From assembly GCA_963790875.1 (NCBI GenBank), contig CAWBQT010000006.1, forward strand, positions 310,001 through 374,000: DNA of 64,000 nucleotides, given 5' to 3'. The position numbers and the translations under genes are program-made. The first letter of the stretch is position 1; every line of letters begins with the position of its first letter. This DNA comes from AP-15 sp963790875. GTDB lineage: Bacteria; Pseudomonadota; Alphaproteobacteria; ATCC43930; CGMCC-115725. Below the pieces are notes generated by a model. That model had not been told where the DNA came from and did not search any database. It was given only the letters and a program-made list of their open reading frames with translations. Of the stretch, positions 26,452 through 35,370 are shown one piece after another.

Positions 26452-27680
26452 GGCGTCGGCTCCCTTCCGGTGACGAGCGCCGATTGGTGCTCGCGCAGCG
26501 CCGGAATAACCTCCCGGCCGAGCAATTCGATGCCCCGCATCGTCGCGTCGTGCGGCTTCTTGCCCTCGCGCGCCCAGAAGGTCAGGTAGCCCGGGTCGGT
26601 CCGGTCGATGATGTGCTTGAATTTCTGGATGATCGTTTTCGGGCCGCCGGTGACGATGAGCCCCGCCCGGACGGCGTCGGCGTAGCTCCCTTCGGAGGCG
26701 CTGCGCTCCCGCGCCATGTTGCCGGTCTTCGCCTGTTTCGACATGTAGCCCGGCGGTGCCATCCATTCTGGATGCGGTCCGCCGCTCGTCACCCCCGCGG
26801 AGCCGGTTCCGGCGGTCAGCGCCGATGCCGCGACACCGCCGCGGCGACCAATAACCGACGAGCCGCCGTAATGATGGCGCCCCATCTCGTAGGCTCCCTC
26901 GTCGGTGTCGAGCACGCAGGTATGGATCAGATAGCCGAGATGCTGCGGCCCGGGCACCCAGCCGCCCTCTCGCGCAACCGCGTGGTAGAGCTCGCGGCAT
27001 GAGGCCGTCGCCTCGAGCGCGCTGCCGAGGACGAGATAGGTGATGCGTTGCTGCGCCGCCCAGCGGATCGTCTCCGGGCTCAAGATCCCGGCCGCCCAGA
27101 TCGGCGGGTGCGGCTTTTGCAACGGCAGCTGCCACGGATTGACGACGCGCAAGTGATAATGCTTGCCCTCCCAGCGGAACGGGCCGGGCACGGTCCAGGT
27201 CTTCTTGATCAGCGCGAACGCCTCCTCGAAACGCTCGCGGTTGTAGGCGGGATTGGCGTTGGTCGAGAGCTGCTCGATACCGGTGCCGCGCACGAAACCC
27301 GAGATGATCCGGCCGCCCGAGATCAGATCGAGCATCGCGATCTCTTCGGCGACGCGCACCGGATTGTCATGGATCGGCAGCGGATTGCCGATCAGCGCGA
27401 TCTTGCCCTTGATGCGCTGACTGATCACCGCCGCCGAAAGGTTGACGCTCTCCTGCATCGACAGGACGTTGTTGTGGTGTTCGTTGCACACCGATCCGTC
27501 GAAGCCGGTCTCGGACGCGTATTCATGCTCGCGCAGGAACATTTGCCAGAGATCGCGCGCCTTTTCCGCATCGAAGATGCTGTTGGGCAGCAGCAGCGCC
27601 GTATAGCCGTATTGCTCGGCGATCTCGGGCGGATAGGCATTGTAGCCCATTTCCGAGAAAAAGAAGAATTGGCGCGTCAT
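26439..27680 (-). CDS. LLM-class flavin-dependent monooxygenase (1)
   Basis: A 413-residue bacterial luciferase-like TIM barrel. It shows the FDGSVCNEHHNN active-site block, IGNPLPIHDNPVRVAEEIAMLD, SGGRIISGFVRGTG and QKPHPPIWAAGILSPE, all characteristic of reduced-flavin-dependent monooxygenases of the LLM class. It is 24 bases downstream of the MFS gene and coupled to the alpha/beta hydrolase. It has a paralogue at 31874. A flavin reductase is not seen nearby. Confidence 0.92.
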   Translation of the reverse strand: MTRQFFFFSEMGYNAYPPEIAEQYGYTALLLPNSIFDAEKARDLWQMFLREHEYASETGFDGSVCNEHHNNVLSMQESVNLSAAVISQRIKGKIALIGNPLPIHDNPVRVAEEIAMLDLISGGRIISGFVRGTGIEQLSTNANPAYNRERFEEAFALIKKTWTVPGPFRWEGKHYHLRVVNPWQLPLQKPHPPIWAAGILSPETIRWAAQQRITYLVLGSALEATASCRELYHAVAREGGWVPGPQHLGYLIHTCVLDTDEGAYEMGRHHYGGSSVIGRRGGVAASALTAGTGSAGVTSGGPHPEWMAPPGYMSKQAKTGNMARERSASEGSYADAVRAGLIVTGGPKTIIQKFKHIIDRTDPGYLTFWAREGKKPHDATMRGIELLGREVIPALREHQSALVTGREPTPWPN

Positions 27681-27704
27681 CGAGCGGTTCCTCTACAAGC
27701 TCCT

Positions 27705-29039
27705 TCACACCCCGTGATACTCGGCCGCTATGCTCTTGTTAGTGTAGTCGGTCAGCAGCGATGTTGCGATGATCCCGACTACAGCACAGGCGAGGATGTA
27801 GAAGGCGATCGGCAAGCTCGCATGGAAGGCGGCGACCAGCGCCGTCGCAATGAACGGCGACGGGCCGCCGGCGATCACCGAGGCGAGCTGGTAGCCGAGC
27901 GAGGTGCCGCTGTAGCGCAGCCGCGGGGTGAAGGATTCGGCGATCAGCGCCGCCTCGGGGCCGTACATCGTCATGATCGGCAGCCCCGACAGCGCGATCG
28001 CGAGAAACATCAACGCCGGCACCTTCGTATCGAGCAGCGCGAAGAAGACAAAGCCGAAAACCGCGACAAAGATGCAGCCGATGATATACATGCGCTTTCG
28101 GCCGATGCGGTCCGACAGATGCCCGGCGACCGTGACCCAGAGAAACGCCAGCACGGATCCGGCGAGCACGCCAATCAATAGGAAGTTTCGCGAGGCGCCG
28201 AGGACCGCCGTTCCATAGGTGAAGACAAAAGCGCCAAAGATATAACCCGGCGCCTGCTCCGGCAGCCGCAGCAACGCCGTCAGGGCGACTTGTTTGGGCT
28301 GGCGTTTGAGGACTTCGAGCACCGGGACGCGCTCGACGCGTTCCTCGTCGATCACCTTCTGGAAGACCGGAGTCTCGAGAATGCCGAGCCGGATCCACAG
28401 CCCGACCGCGACCATGACGATGCTGATCAGGAACGGGATGCGCCAGCCCCAGGTAAGGAACTGGTCGCCGGAAAGCCAGCTGAAGACCAGCACAGCGAGA
28501 TTGGCCAGGAAGAACCCGGCCGGCGCGCCGAATTGCGGCCAGGCGGAGATGAAGCCCCGATGCTTGTCGGTTCGCGCCCATTCCATCGCCAACAGCACCG
28601 AGCCGCCCCATTCGCCGCCGACCCCAATCCCTTGGATCAGGCGGATCACCGTCAGCAGAACGGCGCCCCAGATGCCGATACTGGCGTAGGTCGGGACGAG
28701 ACCCACGGCAACGGTGGCAAGGCCGGTGATCACCAACGTGATGATCAGCGTCGCCTTGCGGCCGATGCGGTCGCCCCAATGGCCGAAGATCGCCGCGCCG
28801 ATCGGCCGGCCGACAAAGCCGATGAAAAACACCGCAAACGCCTGCAGCACGCCGATCAATGGCACGGAATGCGGAAAGAACAGCTTGCCGAAGACCAGCG
28901 CCGTCACCTGGCCGTACAGCAGAAAGTCGTACCATTCGATCGTCGTGCCGACCGTGCTGGCGAGCAGGGCGCGGCGCAATTGAGCGCGATGCTCGCTCTC
29001 CGAAAGCCCGCTCACATGGGTAATCTCGGCTGTCGTCAT
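27705..29039 (-). CDS. MFS transporter, metabolite:H+ symporter (MHS) type
   Basis: A 444-residue protein with twelve predicted helices. TIEWYDFLLYG at the first helix, GWDRIGRK-like GHWGDRIGRKATL in loop 2-3, GIGVGGEWGGSVLL in helix 5 and GWRIPFLISI are MHS-family signatures (ProP/ShiA/KgtP relatives). It probably imports an organic acid, quaternary amine or related metabolite. It sits in the middle of the catabolic cluster, which argues that it imports the pathway substrate. Confidence 0.92.
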   Translation of the reverse strand: MTTAEITHVSGLSESEHRAQLRRALLASTVGTTIEWYDFLLYGQVTALVFGKLFFPHSVPLIGVLQAFAVFFIGFVGRPIGAAIFGHWGDRIGRKATLIITLVITGLATVAVGLVPTYASIGIWGAVLLTVIRLIQGIGVGGEWGGSVLLAMEWARTDKHRGFISAWPQFGAPAGFFLANLAVLVFSWLSGDQFLTWGWRIPFLISIVMVAVGLWIRLGILETPVFQKVIDEERVERVPVLEVLKRQPKQVALTALLRLPEQAPGYIFGAFVFTYGTAVLGASRNFLLIGVLAGSVLAFLWVTVAGHLSDRIGRKRMYIIGCIFVAVFGFVFFALLDTKVPALMFLAIALSGLPIMTMYGPEAALIAESFTPRLRYSGTSLGYQLASVIAGGPSPFIATALVAAFHASLPIAFYILACAVVGIIATSLLTDYTNKSIAAEYHGV

Positions 29040-29193
29040 CTCTTGTTTTCCTCCTTATCGATCGGGCGGTTGCCGGCGCCCGATGTCGTTTATCGCTCGG
29101 CCGAGCCAAAGATCGGCGTCGTTCGCTGCTGCTAGGCGAAGTCCTTTATCGTCATGCTTTTCTCCCCGGGAGAAAAAGTCGGGACGGATGACG

Positions 29194-30579
29194 CTACCGC
29201 GTGACCGCCGCCTCCGGCCTGAGGGCGGCGTGGATTTCGGCTTCGCTCGGCCACCAATCGGGACGCTCGATCTCGGTGACGCGGTCGCGAATGATCTGGC
29301 GCGGCGCCTGCACCTTGTAGAGACGGCGCGCGTTGCCGCCGAGAAACTTCGCCTGGTCTTCGATCGGCAGGCCGTGCTTCTGCATCGTCTCGATGGCCCG
29401 CCAGGCATCGTCGCCGTCATGGTGATAGACGTCGGACGACCAGGCGAGGATGTCGCCGTAGAACTCCGGCAGCCGCGCCGGCGGCGCCTCGTCGCCTTCG
29501 AAGCCGGTCATGCAATGCTCGGCGAAGGCTTCGCTCGGCAGGCATTTCAACGGCGGCAACCGGCGTTCGTTGCGATAGAGGCGGTAGGCCTTGTCGCACT
29601 CGTCGATGAGAAAGCTGAGCCAGGTCGACGACGCTTCGAACACGGCCGCGTTGATCTTCGGGTGCCGGTCGAAGAAGCCGGACATCAGCACGAGGCTCAC
29701 CCAGAGCGCCGCCTCGGCCTGGAAATTCTGCACGTTTGACAGGAAGGAATGCGGCAAGCCGGCGGTCGCGATCGTCCGGCGGATCAGTTCGGCGCCCGAA
29801 TATTGCTCGCTATAGCCGGAAGGCTTCAGCGTGCCGAAGGCCGGGAACGGGTGCATGCCGTACACCATGCCGGTCTCTTCGAGTGCGTCCCATACCGGTT
29901 CGTATTTCGGTTGCAGCGGGTAATTGCCGAACGCATCCATCGGCCGGACGAGCGCCACCCGGCAACCTTGCGCCGCGACCCGGCGGATTTCCGCGATCGC
30001 GTAGTCGGCGTGCTGCATCGGAATGAGGGCGGCGAAATAGAGGCGCTCCGGGTCGGCGAGCGTGTATTCGTAGGCCCATTCATTGTAGGCGCGGCAGAAG
30101 GCCTTGGCGCCGAGCGCGTTTTCGAGCCAGGGGTAGATGTCGATCTCGGTCGGTATGATCATGACCTGATCGATGCCCTGAATGTCCATGTCGGCAAGCC
30201 GCGGCTTCGGCTCGTAGGATCCGGCATGGTCGAGATAGGCGACCTGCTCTTGGGTTAGCGCCGTCTTGGGGTTCAGGTTGCGCACATTGAGGGCCCGCTG
30301 GATGTCGTGCTTGACGCCCGGGCCGGCATTGGTGATGACCCGCATCGTGCCGGGGATGCCGCCCTTCCGCGGCGAGCCGAGGCCGATGCCGGCGCGGCCG
30401 TTGACGACGAGGAGGCGGCTCTCGGCGTCCCACCAGATCGTCTGCTTCAGCGCGTCGAGTTCGTCCTTCGTGAGGAACTCATGGGCGCGCTCCCAGATCA
30501 GAGGCGGCTCGGTGACATGGGCGTCGCAATCGAAGGTCGCGAAATCCTTGCGCATCGGTGCGAATTTTTGAACCGGCAT
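29194..30579 (-). CDS. Amidohydrolase family protein (ACMSD-like TIM barrel) (1)
   Basis: A 461-residue amidohydrolase-2 protein. FDCDAHVTEPPLIWERAHEF provides the first metal-binding D-H pair (DxH), GMHPFPAFG another metal histidine, FEASSTWLSFLIDECDKAY the helix preceding the second barrel half, and SSDVYHHDGD the late aspartate. Members decarboxylate or hydrolyse aromatic acids. It lies 18 bases after the aldo/keto reductase, so the two are almost surely co-transcribed. Confidence 0.9.
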   Translation of the reverse strand: MPVQKFAPMRKDFATFDCDAHVTEPPLIWERAHEFLTKDELDALKQTIWWDAESRLLVVNGRAGIGLGSPRKGGIPGTMRVITNAGPGVKHDIQRALNVRNLNPKTALTQEQVAYLDHAGSYEPKPRLADMDIQGIDQVMIIPTEIDIYPWLENALGAKAFCRAYNEWAYEYTLADPERLYFAALIPMQHADYAIAEIRRVAAQGCRVALVRPMDAFGNYPLQPKYEPVWDALEETGMVYGMHPFPAFGTLKPSGYSEQYSGAELIRRTIATAGLPHSFLSNVQNFQAEAALWVSLVLMSGFFDRHPKINAAVFEASSTWLSFLIDECDKAYRLYRNERRLPPLKCLPSEAFAEHCMTGFEGDEAPPARLPEFYGDILAWSSDVYHHDGDDAWRAIETMQKHGLPIEDQAKFLGGNARRLYKVQAPRQIIRDRVTEIERPDWWPSEAEIHAALRPEAAVTR

Positions 30580-30597
30580 GCAGTGCCTCCTCTCCGG

Positions 30598-31593
30598 CTA
30601 GTCTTCGAGCCAGCCCGGCGGCTTGGTGACGCAGCCGTGCCGGGCGAAGACCGCGTCGATCTCGGCCAAATCGGCGCTCGAAATCGCCCAGCCAAGGGCG
30701 CCGAGGTTCTCGGTCACCTCTTGCGGCGTGCGGAACCCGACGAGTGCCGTGCCGACGGCCGGGTTGCTCAGCGTCCAGCGCAACGCGAATTGCGGCAGGG
30801 TCTTGTTGTATTTCGCCGCGATCCGCTGCAACTCCTCGACCGCGGCGAGGTTGCGCGGGAAGTATTCGGGGCCGAACAGCGTGCGGAACAGGTTGATGTT
30901 GCCGAGCATGCCGCCTTTCGAGCGCCAGTCGCTCTCCTCGAACCGCATGCCGGCGTGAAAGCTGCCGGTCAGCATGCCGTAGGCGAGCGAGCCGTAGGCC
31001 ATGACGCCGATCCGATGCGTCCGGCAATAGGGAAAGATTTCGGCCTGCATGCGCCGGTCGAACAGGTTCCAGCCATACTGCACGACATCGATCGGGCGCA
31101 GCCGCGCCGCAGCCTCGATCTGCGCCAGGCGGAAGTTCGACACCCCGACATAGCGCGCCTTGCCCTGCCGAACGATGTCGTCGAGCGCCTGCATCGTCTC
31201 GTCGAGCGGCGTCGCCGGGTCGGGCCAATGCACCAGATAGACATCGACATGATCGGTGCCGAGCCGCCGCAGGCTCTTCTCGATCGATGAGAGGACGCGG
31301 CCGCGGCTCGCATCGCGCCGGTTCGGCATCTCGTCATAACCGACGCCGAATTTGGTGACGACCGCGACATCGCGGCGGCGATTGCCGAGCGCCTCTCTCA
31401 GCGCCTCTTCCGACACCCCCATGCCGTAGGCCTCGGCGGTGTCGAAACAGGTGATGCCGCTGTCGATCGCTTGGCCCACGGCGCGGCGAAACTGGCTCGC
31501 GTCGATCCGGCCGTAGGTGCCGCCGATCTCCCAGCAGCCGAAGCCGATCGCCGAGGTCTTCAGATCGGTCCTGCCGAATTGCCGGTATTCCAT
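30598..31593 (-). CDS. Aldo/keto reductase
   Basis: A 331-residue NADPH-dependent (beta/alpha)8 oxidoreductase. TCFDTAEAYGMGVSEE holds the catalytic Asp and Tyr, VVTKFG the Lys, and VDVYLVHWPDP the His; GVSNFRLAQ and NPAVGTALVGFRTP are further AKR signatures. It is the first gene of the AKR-amidohydrolase pair. The substrate is an aldehyde or ketone of unknown identity. Confidence 0.93.
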   Translation of the reverse strand: MEYRQFGRTDLKTSAIGFGCWEIGGTYGRIDASQFRRAVGQAIDSGITCFDTAEAYGMGVSEEALREALGNRRRDVAVVTKFGVGYDEMPNRRDASRGRVLSSIEKSLRRLGTDHVDVYLVHWPDPATPLDETMQALDDIVRQGKARYVGVSNFRLAQIEAAARLRPIDVVQYGWNLFDRRMQAEIFPYCRTHRIGVMAYGSLAYGMLTGSFHAGMRFEESDWRSKGGMLGNINLFRTLFGPEYFPRNLAAVEELQRIAAKYNKTLPQFALRWTLSNPAVGTALVGFRTPQEVTENLGALGWAISSADLAEIDAVFARHGCVTKPPGWLED

Positions 31594-31873
31594 GCGCTTC
31601 CTCCTCGCTGCGGCGGCGCCGCACAGGCCCGCGAAAGGCCGCGTTTATCGTTGTTCTGAGGGAATTTCGCGCCATTTTTGTGGCCGCAACGCCGCCATTT
31701 CATCCGTATGATATTGATTTATATAGACCTTTTGTTGGCACCTGGACGCCGTCGACGGGTTTGCTGAGGGTACGTTCGGGGAGGCTGAGGGAATTTTGTG
31801 CACGGGGCCGGTTCTTGCGATGATAGCAATTCATAGCACATTGCCGCCGGATTAGCAACACCGGCGACCGTGG

Positions 31874-33160
31874 CTACTCCGCAGCCGCCTGCGCGACCGG
31901 ATGGAACGGCGCCGGCGCCGCCCTCTCGCTGCGCTGCATCGGCTGCGGCCACCATCTGTCCTCCCATTGCGCATGCACCCCTTTCAGCCGCGGCATGACC
32001 TTCTCGGCGAAGAGGCGCGTGTTGTATGCGGCCAGCTCCTTGTTCATGTTGCCGAACTGCAACAACATCATCAGGTGGCCGACATTGAGGTTGGTCGCCA
32101 CTTCGCTCAGCTGCTCGACGACCTCGTCGGGCGAGCCGACGATGACATAACCCTTGTCGACGATCGCATCCATCTCGCGGGCGAGCATCTGGAACTTCGT
32201 CTCGTAGCGGGTGACGTCGCGGCTGGCATCGGCCGCCTGCGAGACCATGCCCTTGATGCCGCGGCGCTGGGTTTCCTCGGTCGCGTAGCCCGGCGGGCCG
32301 GCAAAGCGCGGGTCGATATGCAGGCAGCGCCCGTAGAAATATTCGGCGGGCTCGGCGTACAGTTCCATCGCCTGCGCGCGGCTCTCGGCGACGCCGACGA
32401 ATTGCAGAAAGCCGGCGCGGTACGGGTTGCGGTCCTTGCCGAGCTTTTTCATCTCGTCCCAGAACCCGGTCATCGTCGCCTGTCCAGCTTTGTAGCCGTA
32501 GTAGGACAGGTAGCAATAGACGTAGTCCATCTCAGCGCACCATTGCCAGGTCTCGACCGAGCCGCCGCCCGGGATCCAGATCGGCGGGTGCGGCTTCTGC
32601 ACCGGCCGCGGCCAGATGTTGACGTAGCGCTGCTGGTTGAAGCGGCCGTTCCAGGCAAATGTGTCGACCTCGGTCCACGCCTTGACGACGAGGTCGTGCG
32701 CCTCGTGGTAGCGCTCGCGCAGCAGCGACGGGTTCTGGCCGTAGGCGTAACAGGTGTCCATCGGCGAGCCGACCGGAAAGCCGGCGATCAGCCGCCCGCC
32801 GGAGATGCAGTCGATCATCGCGAATTCCTCGGCGACCCGCGTCGGCGGGTTGTAGAGCGCCAACGAGTTGCCGAGGATGCACAACGCCGTGTCGGTCGTG
32901 CGCCGGGCCAGCGCCGAGGCCACCAGATTCGGCGACGGCATCAGCCCGTAGCCGTTCGAATGGTGCTCGTTGACGCAGACCGCGTCGAAACCGCATTCGG
33001 CGGCGAATTCGAGCTCGTCGATGAAATCGTTGTACATGTGATGCGCCCGCCGCGGGTCGAACAGCGAGGAGTGGATGTCGACCCAGACCGACGGGTTCTT
33101 GTCCCGGAAATCGTCGGGAAGCTCGGTGTACGGCATCAGGTGAAACCACATCAGCTTCAT
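31874..33160 (-). CDS. LLM-class flavin-dependent oxidoreductase (2)
   Basis: A 428-residue luciferase-like protein, paralogous to the gene at 26439. FDAVCVNEHHSNGYG, ILGNSLALYNPPTRVAEEFAMID, SGGRLIAGFPVGSPMDT and QKPHPPIWIPGGGSVET are the shared blocks. I chose the ATG at 33160 (MKLMWFHLMPY) over a 23-codon extension; GGAGCA lies upstream. The gap of 280 bases to the aldo/keto reductase leaves open a separate transcription unit. Confidence 0.92.
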   Translation of the reverse strand: MKLMWFHLMPYTELPDDFRDKNPSVWVDIHSSLFDPRRAHHMYNDFIDELEFAAECGFDAVCVNEHHSNGYGLMPSPNLVASALARRTTDTALCILGNSLALYNPPTRVAEEFAMIDCISGGRLIAGFPVGSPMDTCYAYGQNPSLLRERYHEAHDLVVKAWTEVDTFAWNGRFNQQRYVNIWPRPVQKPHPPIWIPGGGSVETWQWCAEMDYVYCYLSYYGYKAGQATMTGFWDEMKKLGKDRNPYRAGFLQFVGVAESRAQAMELYAEPAEYFYGRCLHIDPRFAGPPGYATEETQRRGIKGMVSQAADASRDVTRYETKFQMLAREMDAIVDKGYVIVGSPDEVVEQLSEVATNLNVGHLMMLLQFGNMNKELAAYNTRLFAEKVMPRLKGVHAQWEDRWWPQPMQRSERAAPAPFHPVAQAAAE

Positions 33161-33290
33161 CGCGCTGCTCCGCAATCGACGCGCCGGCCCGCCAGCAAAG
33201 TCCCAACCAAGACCAAAAGAACCAACCAACCGTTTGGTGTGTAACGCTAGGCGCCACGCCCGGCCTTGTCAACGCGCAGAGCGCGCGGGC

Positions 33291-33373
33291 GGCCCCTCAC
33301 GCTCCCACAGGCGGACGCAGGCGCGCGCCGAGACGGCTCTTCCCAACCGGGGAGAAGGCCGGGGTGAGGGGCC
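33291..33373. repeat. Intergenic inverted repeat of the CCCTCAC family
   Basis: GGCCCCTCAC at 33291-33300 is perfectly inverted at 33364-33373 (GTGAGGGGCC). Inside are an ACCGGGGAGAAGG and a CCGGGGTGAGGGG segment like those at 34.2 and 56.8 kb. It looks like a mobile or hairpin-forming intergenic element between two transcription units. Confidence 0.6.
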
Positions 33374-33439
33374 CTCAGCGAGGGCTCGTGGGATTCCGCC
33401 TCGCCTTCGGCGACAATGGCGCCAGAACGGAGGATCCGC

Positions 33440-34203
33440 ATGCCGACCATCAACCGTGACGGCGTCGAGATATACTACGAAAGCCACGGGGCCGGCCCGC
33501 CGGTTCTGCTGTCGCATGGCTATGCCGCGACCTGCCGGATGTGGGACGGGGAGATAGCGGCTTTCCACGACCGTCACCGAATCATCGTCTGGGACATGCG
33601 CGGCCACGGCAACTCCGGTGATCCGGCTGATGCCGAGGCCTATTCGCAGCCGCTGTCGGTCGCCGACATGGCGGCGGTGCTCGATGCCTGTGATGTCAGG
33701 CACGCCGTGATCGGCGGGCTGTCGCTGGGCGGGGTCATGTCGCTCGCTTTCCACCTCGCCCATCCGCAGCGGGTAGCGGCGCTGATTTTGTGCGACACCG
33801 GGCCCGGGTTTCGCAATCCCGAGGCCCGCGCCGCCTGGAACGAGCGCGCCCTCGGGCGGGCCCGCGCGCTCGACGAAAGGGGGCCCGCGGCGCTCTCCGG
33901 CGGCGGCGAAACGCGCCTCGGCCGGCACCGTTCGGCGCGCGGCCTCGCTGGGGCCGCGCGCGCGGCATGCTGGCGCAGTTCGACAGCAGCCTGATCGACT
34001 CGCTGCCGACGATCCGCGTGCCGACATTGCTGCTGGTCGGCAGCGAGGACAAGAACTTTCTCGCTGCGACCGACTACATGGCAGCCAAGATCCCGGGTGC
34101 CCGGAAGGTCGTGGTCCCCGGCGCCGGACACGCCGCCAATCTCGACGCCCCGGCCGCCTTCGACCGGGCGATGCAGGAATTCCTCGCCGCGCTGTCGCTC
34201 TGA
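33440..34203 (+). pseudogene. Alpha/beta hydrolase, frameshifted in a GC repeat
   Basis: Frame one starts at ATG 33440 (GGAGG upstream) and codes for LLSHGYAATCRMWD, VIVWDMRGHGNS-like and GGLSLGGVMSLAF (nucleophile elbow). Frame two codes for RGMLAQFDSSLIDSLPTIRVPTLLLVGSEDKNF (given here in part) and GAGHAANLD with the catalytic histidine. The shift lies in the alternating CGCGCGCG tract near 33955-33966 and fits gain of two bases. Restored, it would be about 253 residues, a normal alpha/beta hydrolase of the 3-oxoadipate enol-lactonase-like type. Confidence 0.82.
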
Positions 34204-34212
34204 AACCAGGAG

Positions 34213-34575
34213 TGTCACCTCCCTCTCCCCGCTTGCGGCTGTGGGGTTCACGCGTCGCACGGCCGACGAAAGCCATCGGGACGTTCCCCCGTCCGACGAC
34301 AACGCCCCCCGCCCCCTCGATGAGGGCCGGGGTGAGGGTGATGCTGCCGCAGAATGCTGGCAATCCGCGCAGTGACAAGCCGCGGCGCGTTTCTCGCCGT
34401 CGTTGCCTGCGACAGGCGCGGCGGTGGTCACCCCCTCCCAATCCCTCCCCCATCAAGGGCCCATCAAGGGGGAGGGTTTTTCGACGCGACGGGCTCGTCC
34501 TCGTAACCCATTCATGAGCCGTTGGAAATTGTGTGAACCCCGTAGCCGCAAGCGGGGAGGCCGGGTGAGGGGCAA
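34213..34575. repeat. Composite intergenic repeat bounded by long inverted arms
   Basis: The segment CTCCCCGCTTGCGGCTGTGG near 34223 continues into GGTTCAC and recurs inverted at about 34533-34562 (GTGAACCCCGTAGCCGCAAGC, then GGGGAGG), with two mismatches. Between the arms are GAGGGCCGGGGTGAGGG and a terminator-like hairpin. No protein is encoded. It sits exactly between the split hydrolase and a solute-binding protein that has lost its N-terminus. Confidence 0.6.
34443..34481 (+). terminator. Rho-independent terminator-like hairpin
   Basis: CCCTCCCCC (34443-34451) pairs with GGGGGAGGG (34468-34476), followed at once by TTTTT. It would end transcription of the plus-strand hydrolase about 240 bases upstream, and is embedded in the repeat element. 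Confidence 0.65.
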
Positions 34576-34644
34576 CCCACCGCGCCACAAGGATCACCGC
34601 GTTGCGGGGTAGGGGCCAAAGGCGCACGGGGCGGGCCCGGCGGC

Positions 34645-35310
34645 GTGGTAGTTCCGTTCCGCTCGGCAGCAGCCGAAGCGATGTGGGCCCGGTTCGCGTC
34701 GCTATGGAAGAGCGTAAATCCGAACTCGACCAGCTACGATTTCATGCAGGAGCCGCTGCTCTCCGGCGATATCTGGATCGCCTGGGATCACGTTGCCCGC
34801 GTGTTCGACGCGCTGCGCCGCAAGCCGGACGAATTCGTCGCCTTCCCGGCCCCTGCCGGGCCCAAGGGGCGGGGCTACATGCCGGTGCTGGCTGGCCTCA
34901 GGCTATTGAGGGGTGCGCCCGACATGAGCGGGGCGCTGGCGCTGATCGACTACCTGACGCAACCCCGGACGCAGATCGTCGCCGCCCGCACGGTCGGCTT
35001 TTTTCCCGTGGTGAAAACGGCGCTGCCCCGCAGCGCCGAACCCGGCTTGAAGATGGCCGCCGCAGCGATCGAAACGATGCAGTCGGCGAAGGATGCGCTG
35101 CCGGCGCTGCTGCCGGCCGGCCTCGGTGAGCGCGGCGGCGCATTCGATAAGGTTTTCATGGAGACGTTCCAGCGGATCGTGCTGCGTGGCGAGAACCCGC
35201 GCGCGGTGCTCGACCGCGAAGCAGCGACGCTGCAGCGCCTGATGACCGAGGCGGCGGCGCCATGCTGGCAGCCCGACCCGCCCAGTACCGGCGCGTGCCA
35301 GGTCCAATAG
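34645..35310 (+). pseudogene. ABC transporter solute-binding protein, N-terminal truncation
   Basis: The frame resembles only the C-terminal half of family 1 extracellular solute-binding proteins: FMQEPLLSGDIWIAWDHVARV, VAFPAPAGPKGRGYMPVLAG, IDYLTQPRTQIVAARTVGFFP. The signal peptide and N-terminal lobe are absent; upstream lies the inverted-repeat element. No permease or ATPase gene is near. This is a non-functional remnant rather than a short gene. Confidence 0.7.
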
Positions 35311-35370
35311 CAGGCGGCTCGCGGCCGGCACGAAGAGCGGGCAGGCCTGGCCGGCAGCCGACGGGCATCC

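Noticed and set aside
25654..27135. 493-codon minus-strand frame spanning the hydrolase and part of the LLM gene
   Set aside because: Only the last 265 codons resemble an alpha/beta hydrolase; the rest is an out-of-phase, arginine-rich shadow of the LLM gene.
31901..33244. 447-codon plus-strand frame opposite LLM-2
   Set aside because: Antisense shadow caused by high GC at third positions; the minus strand has a clear family.
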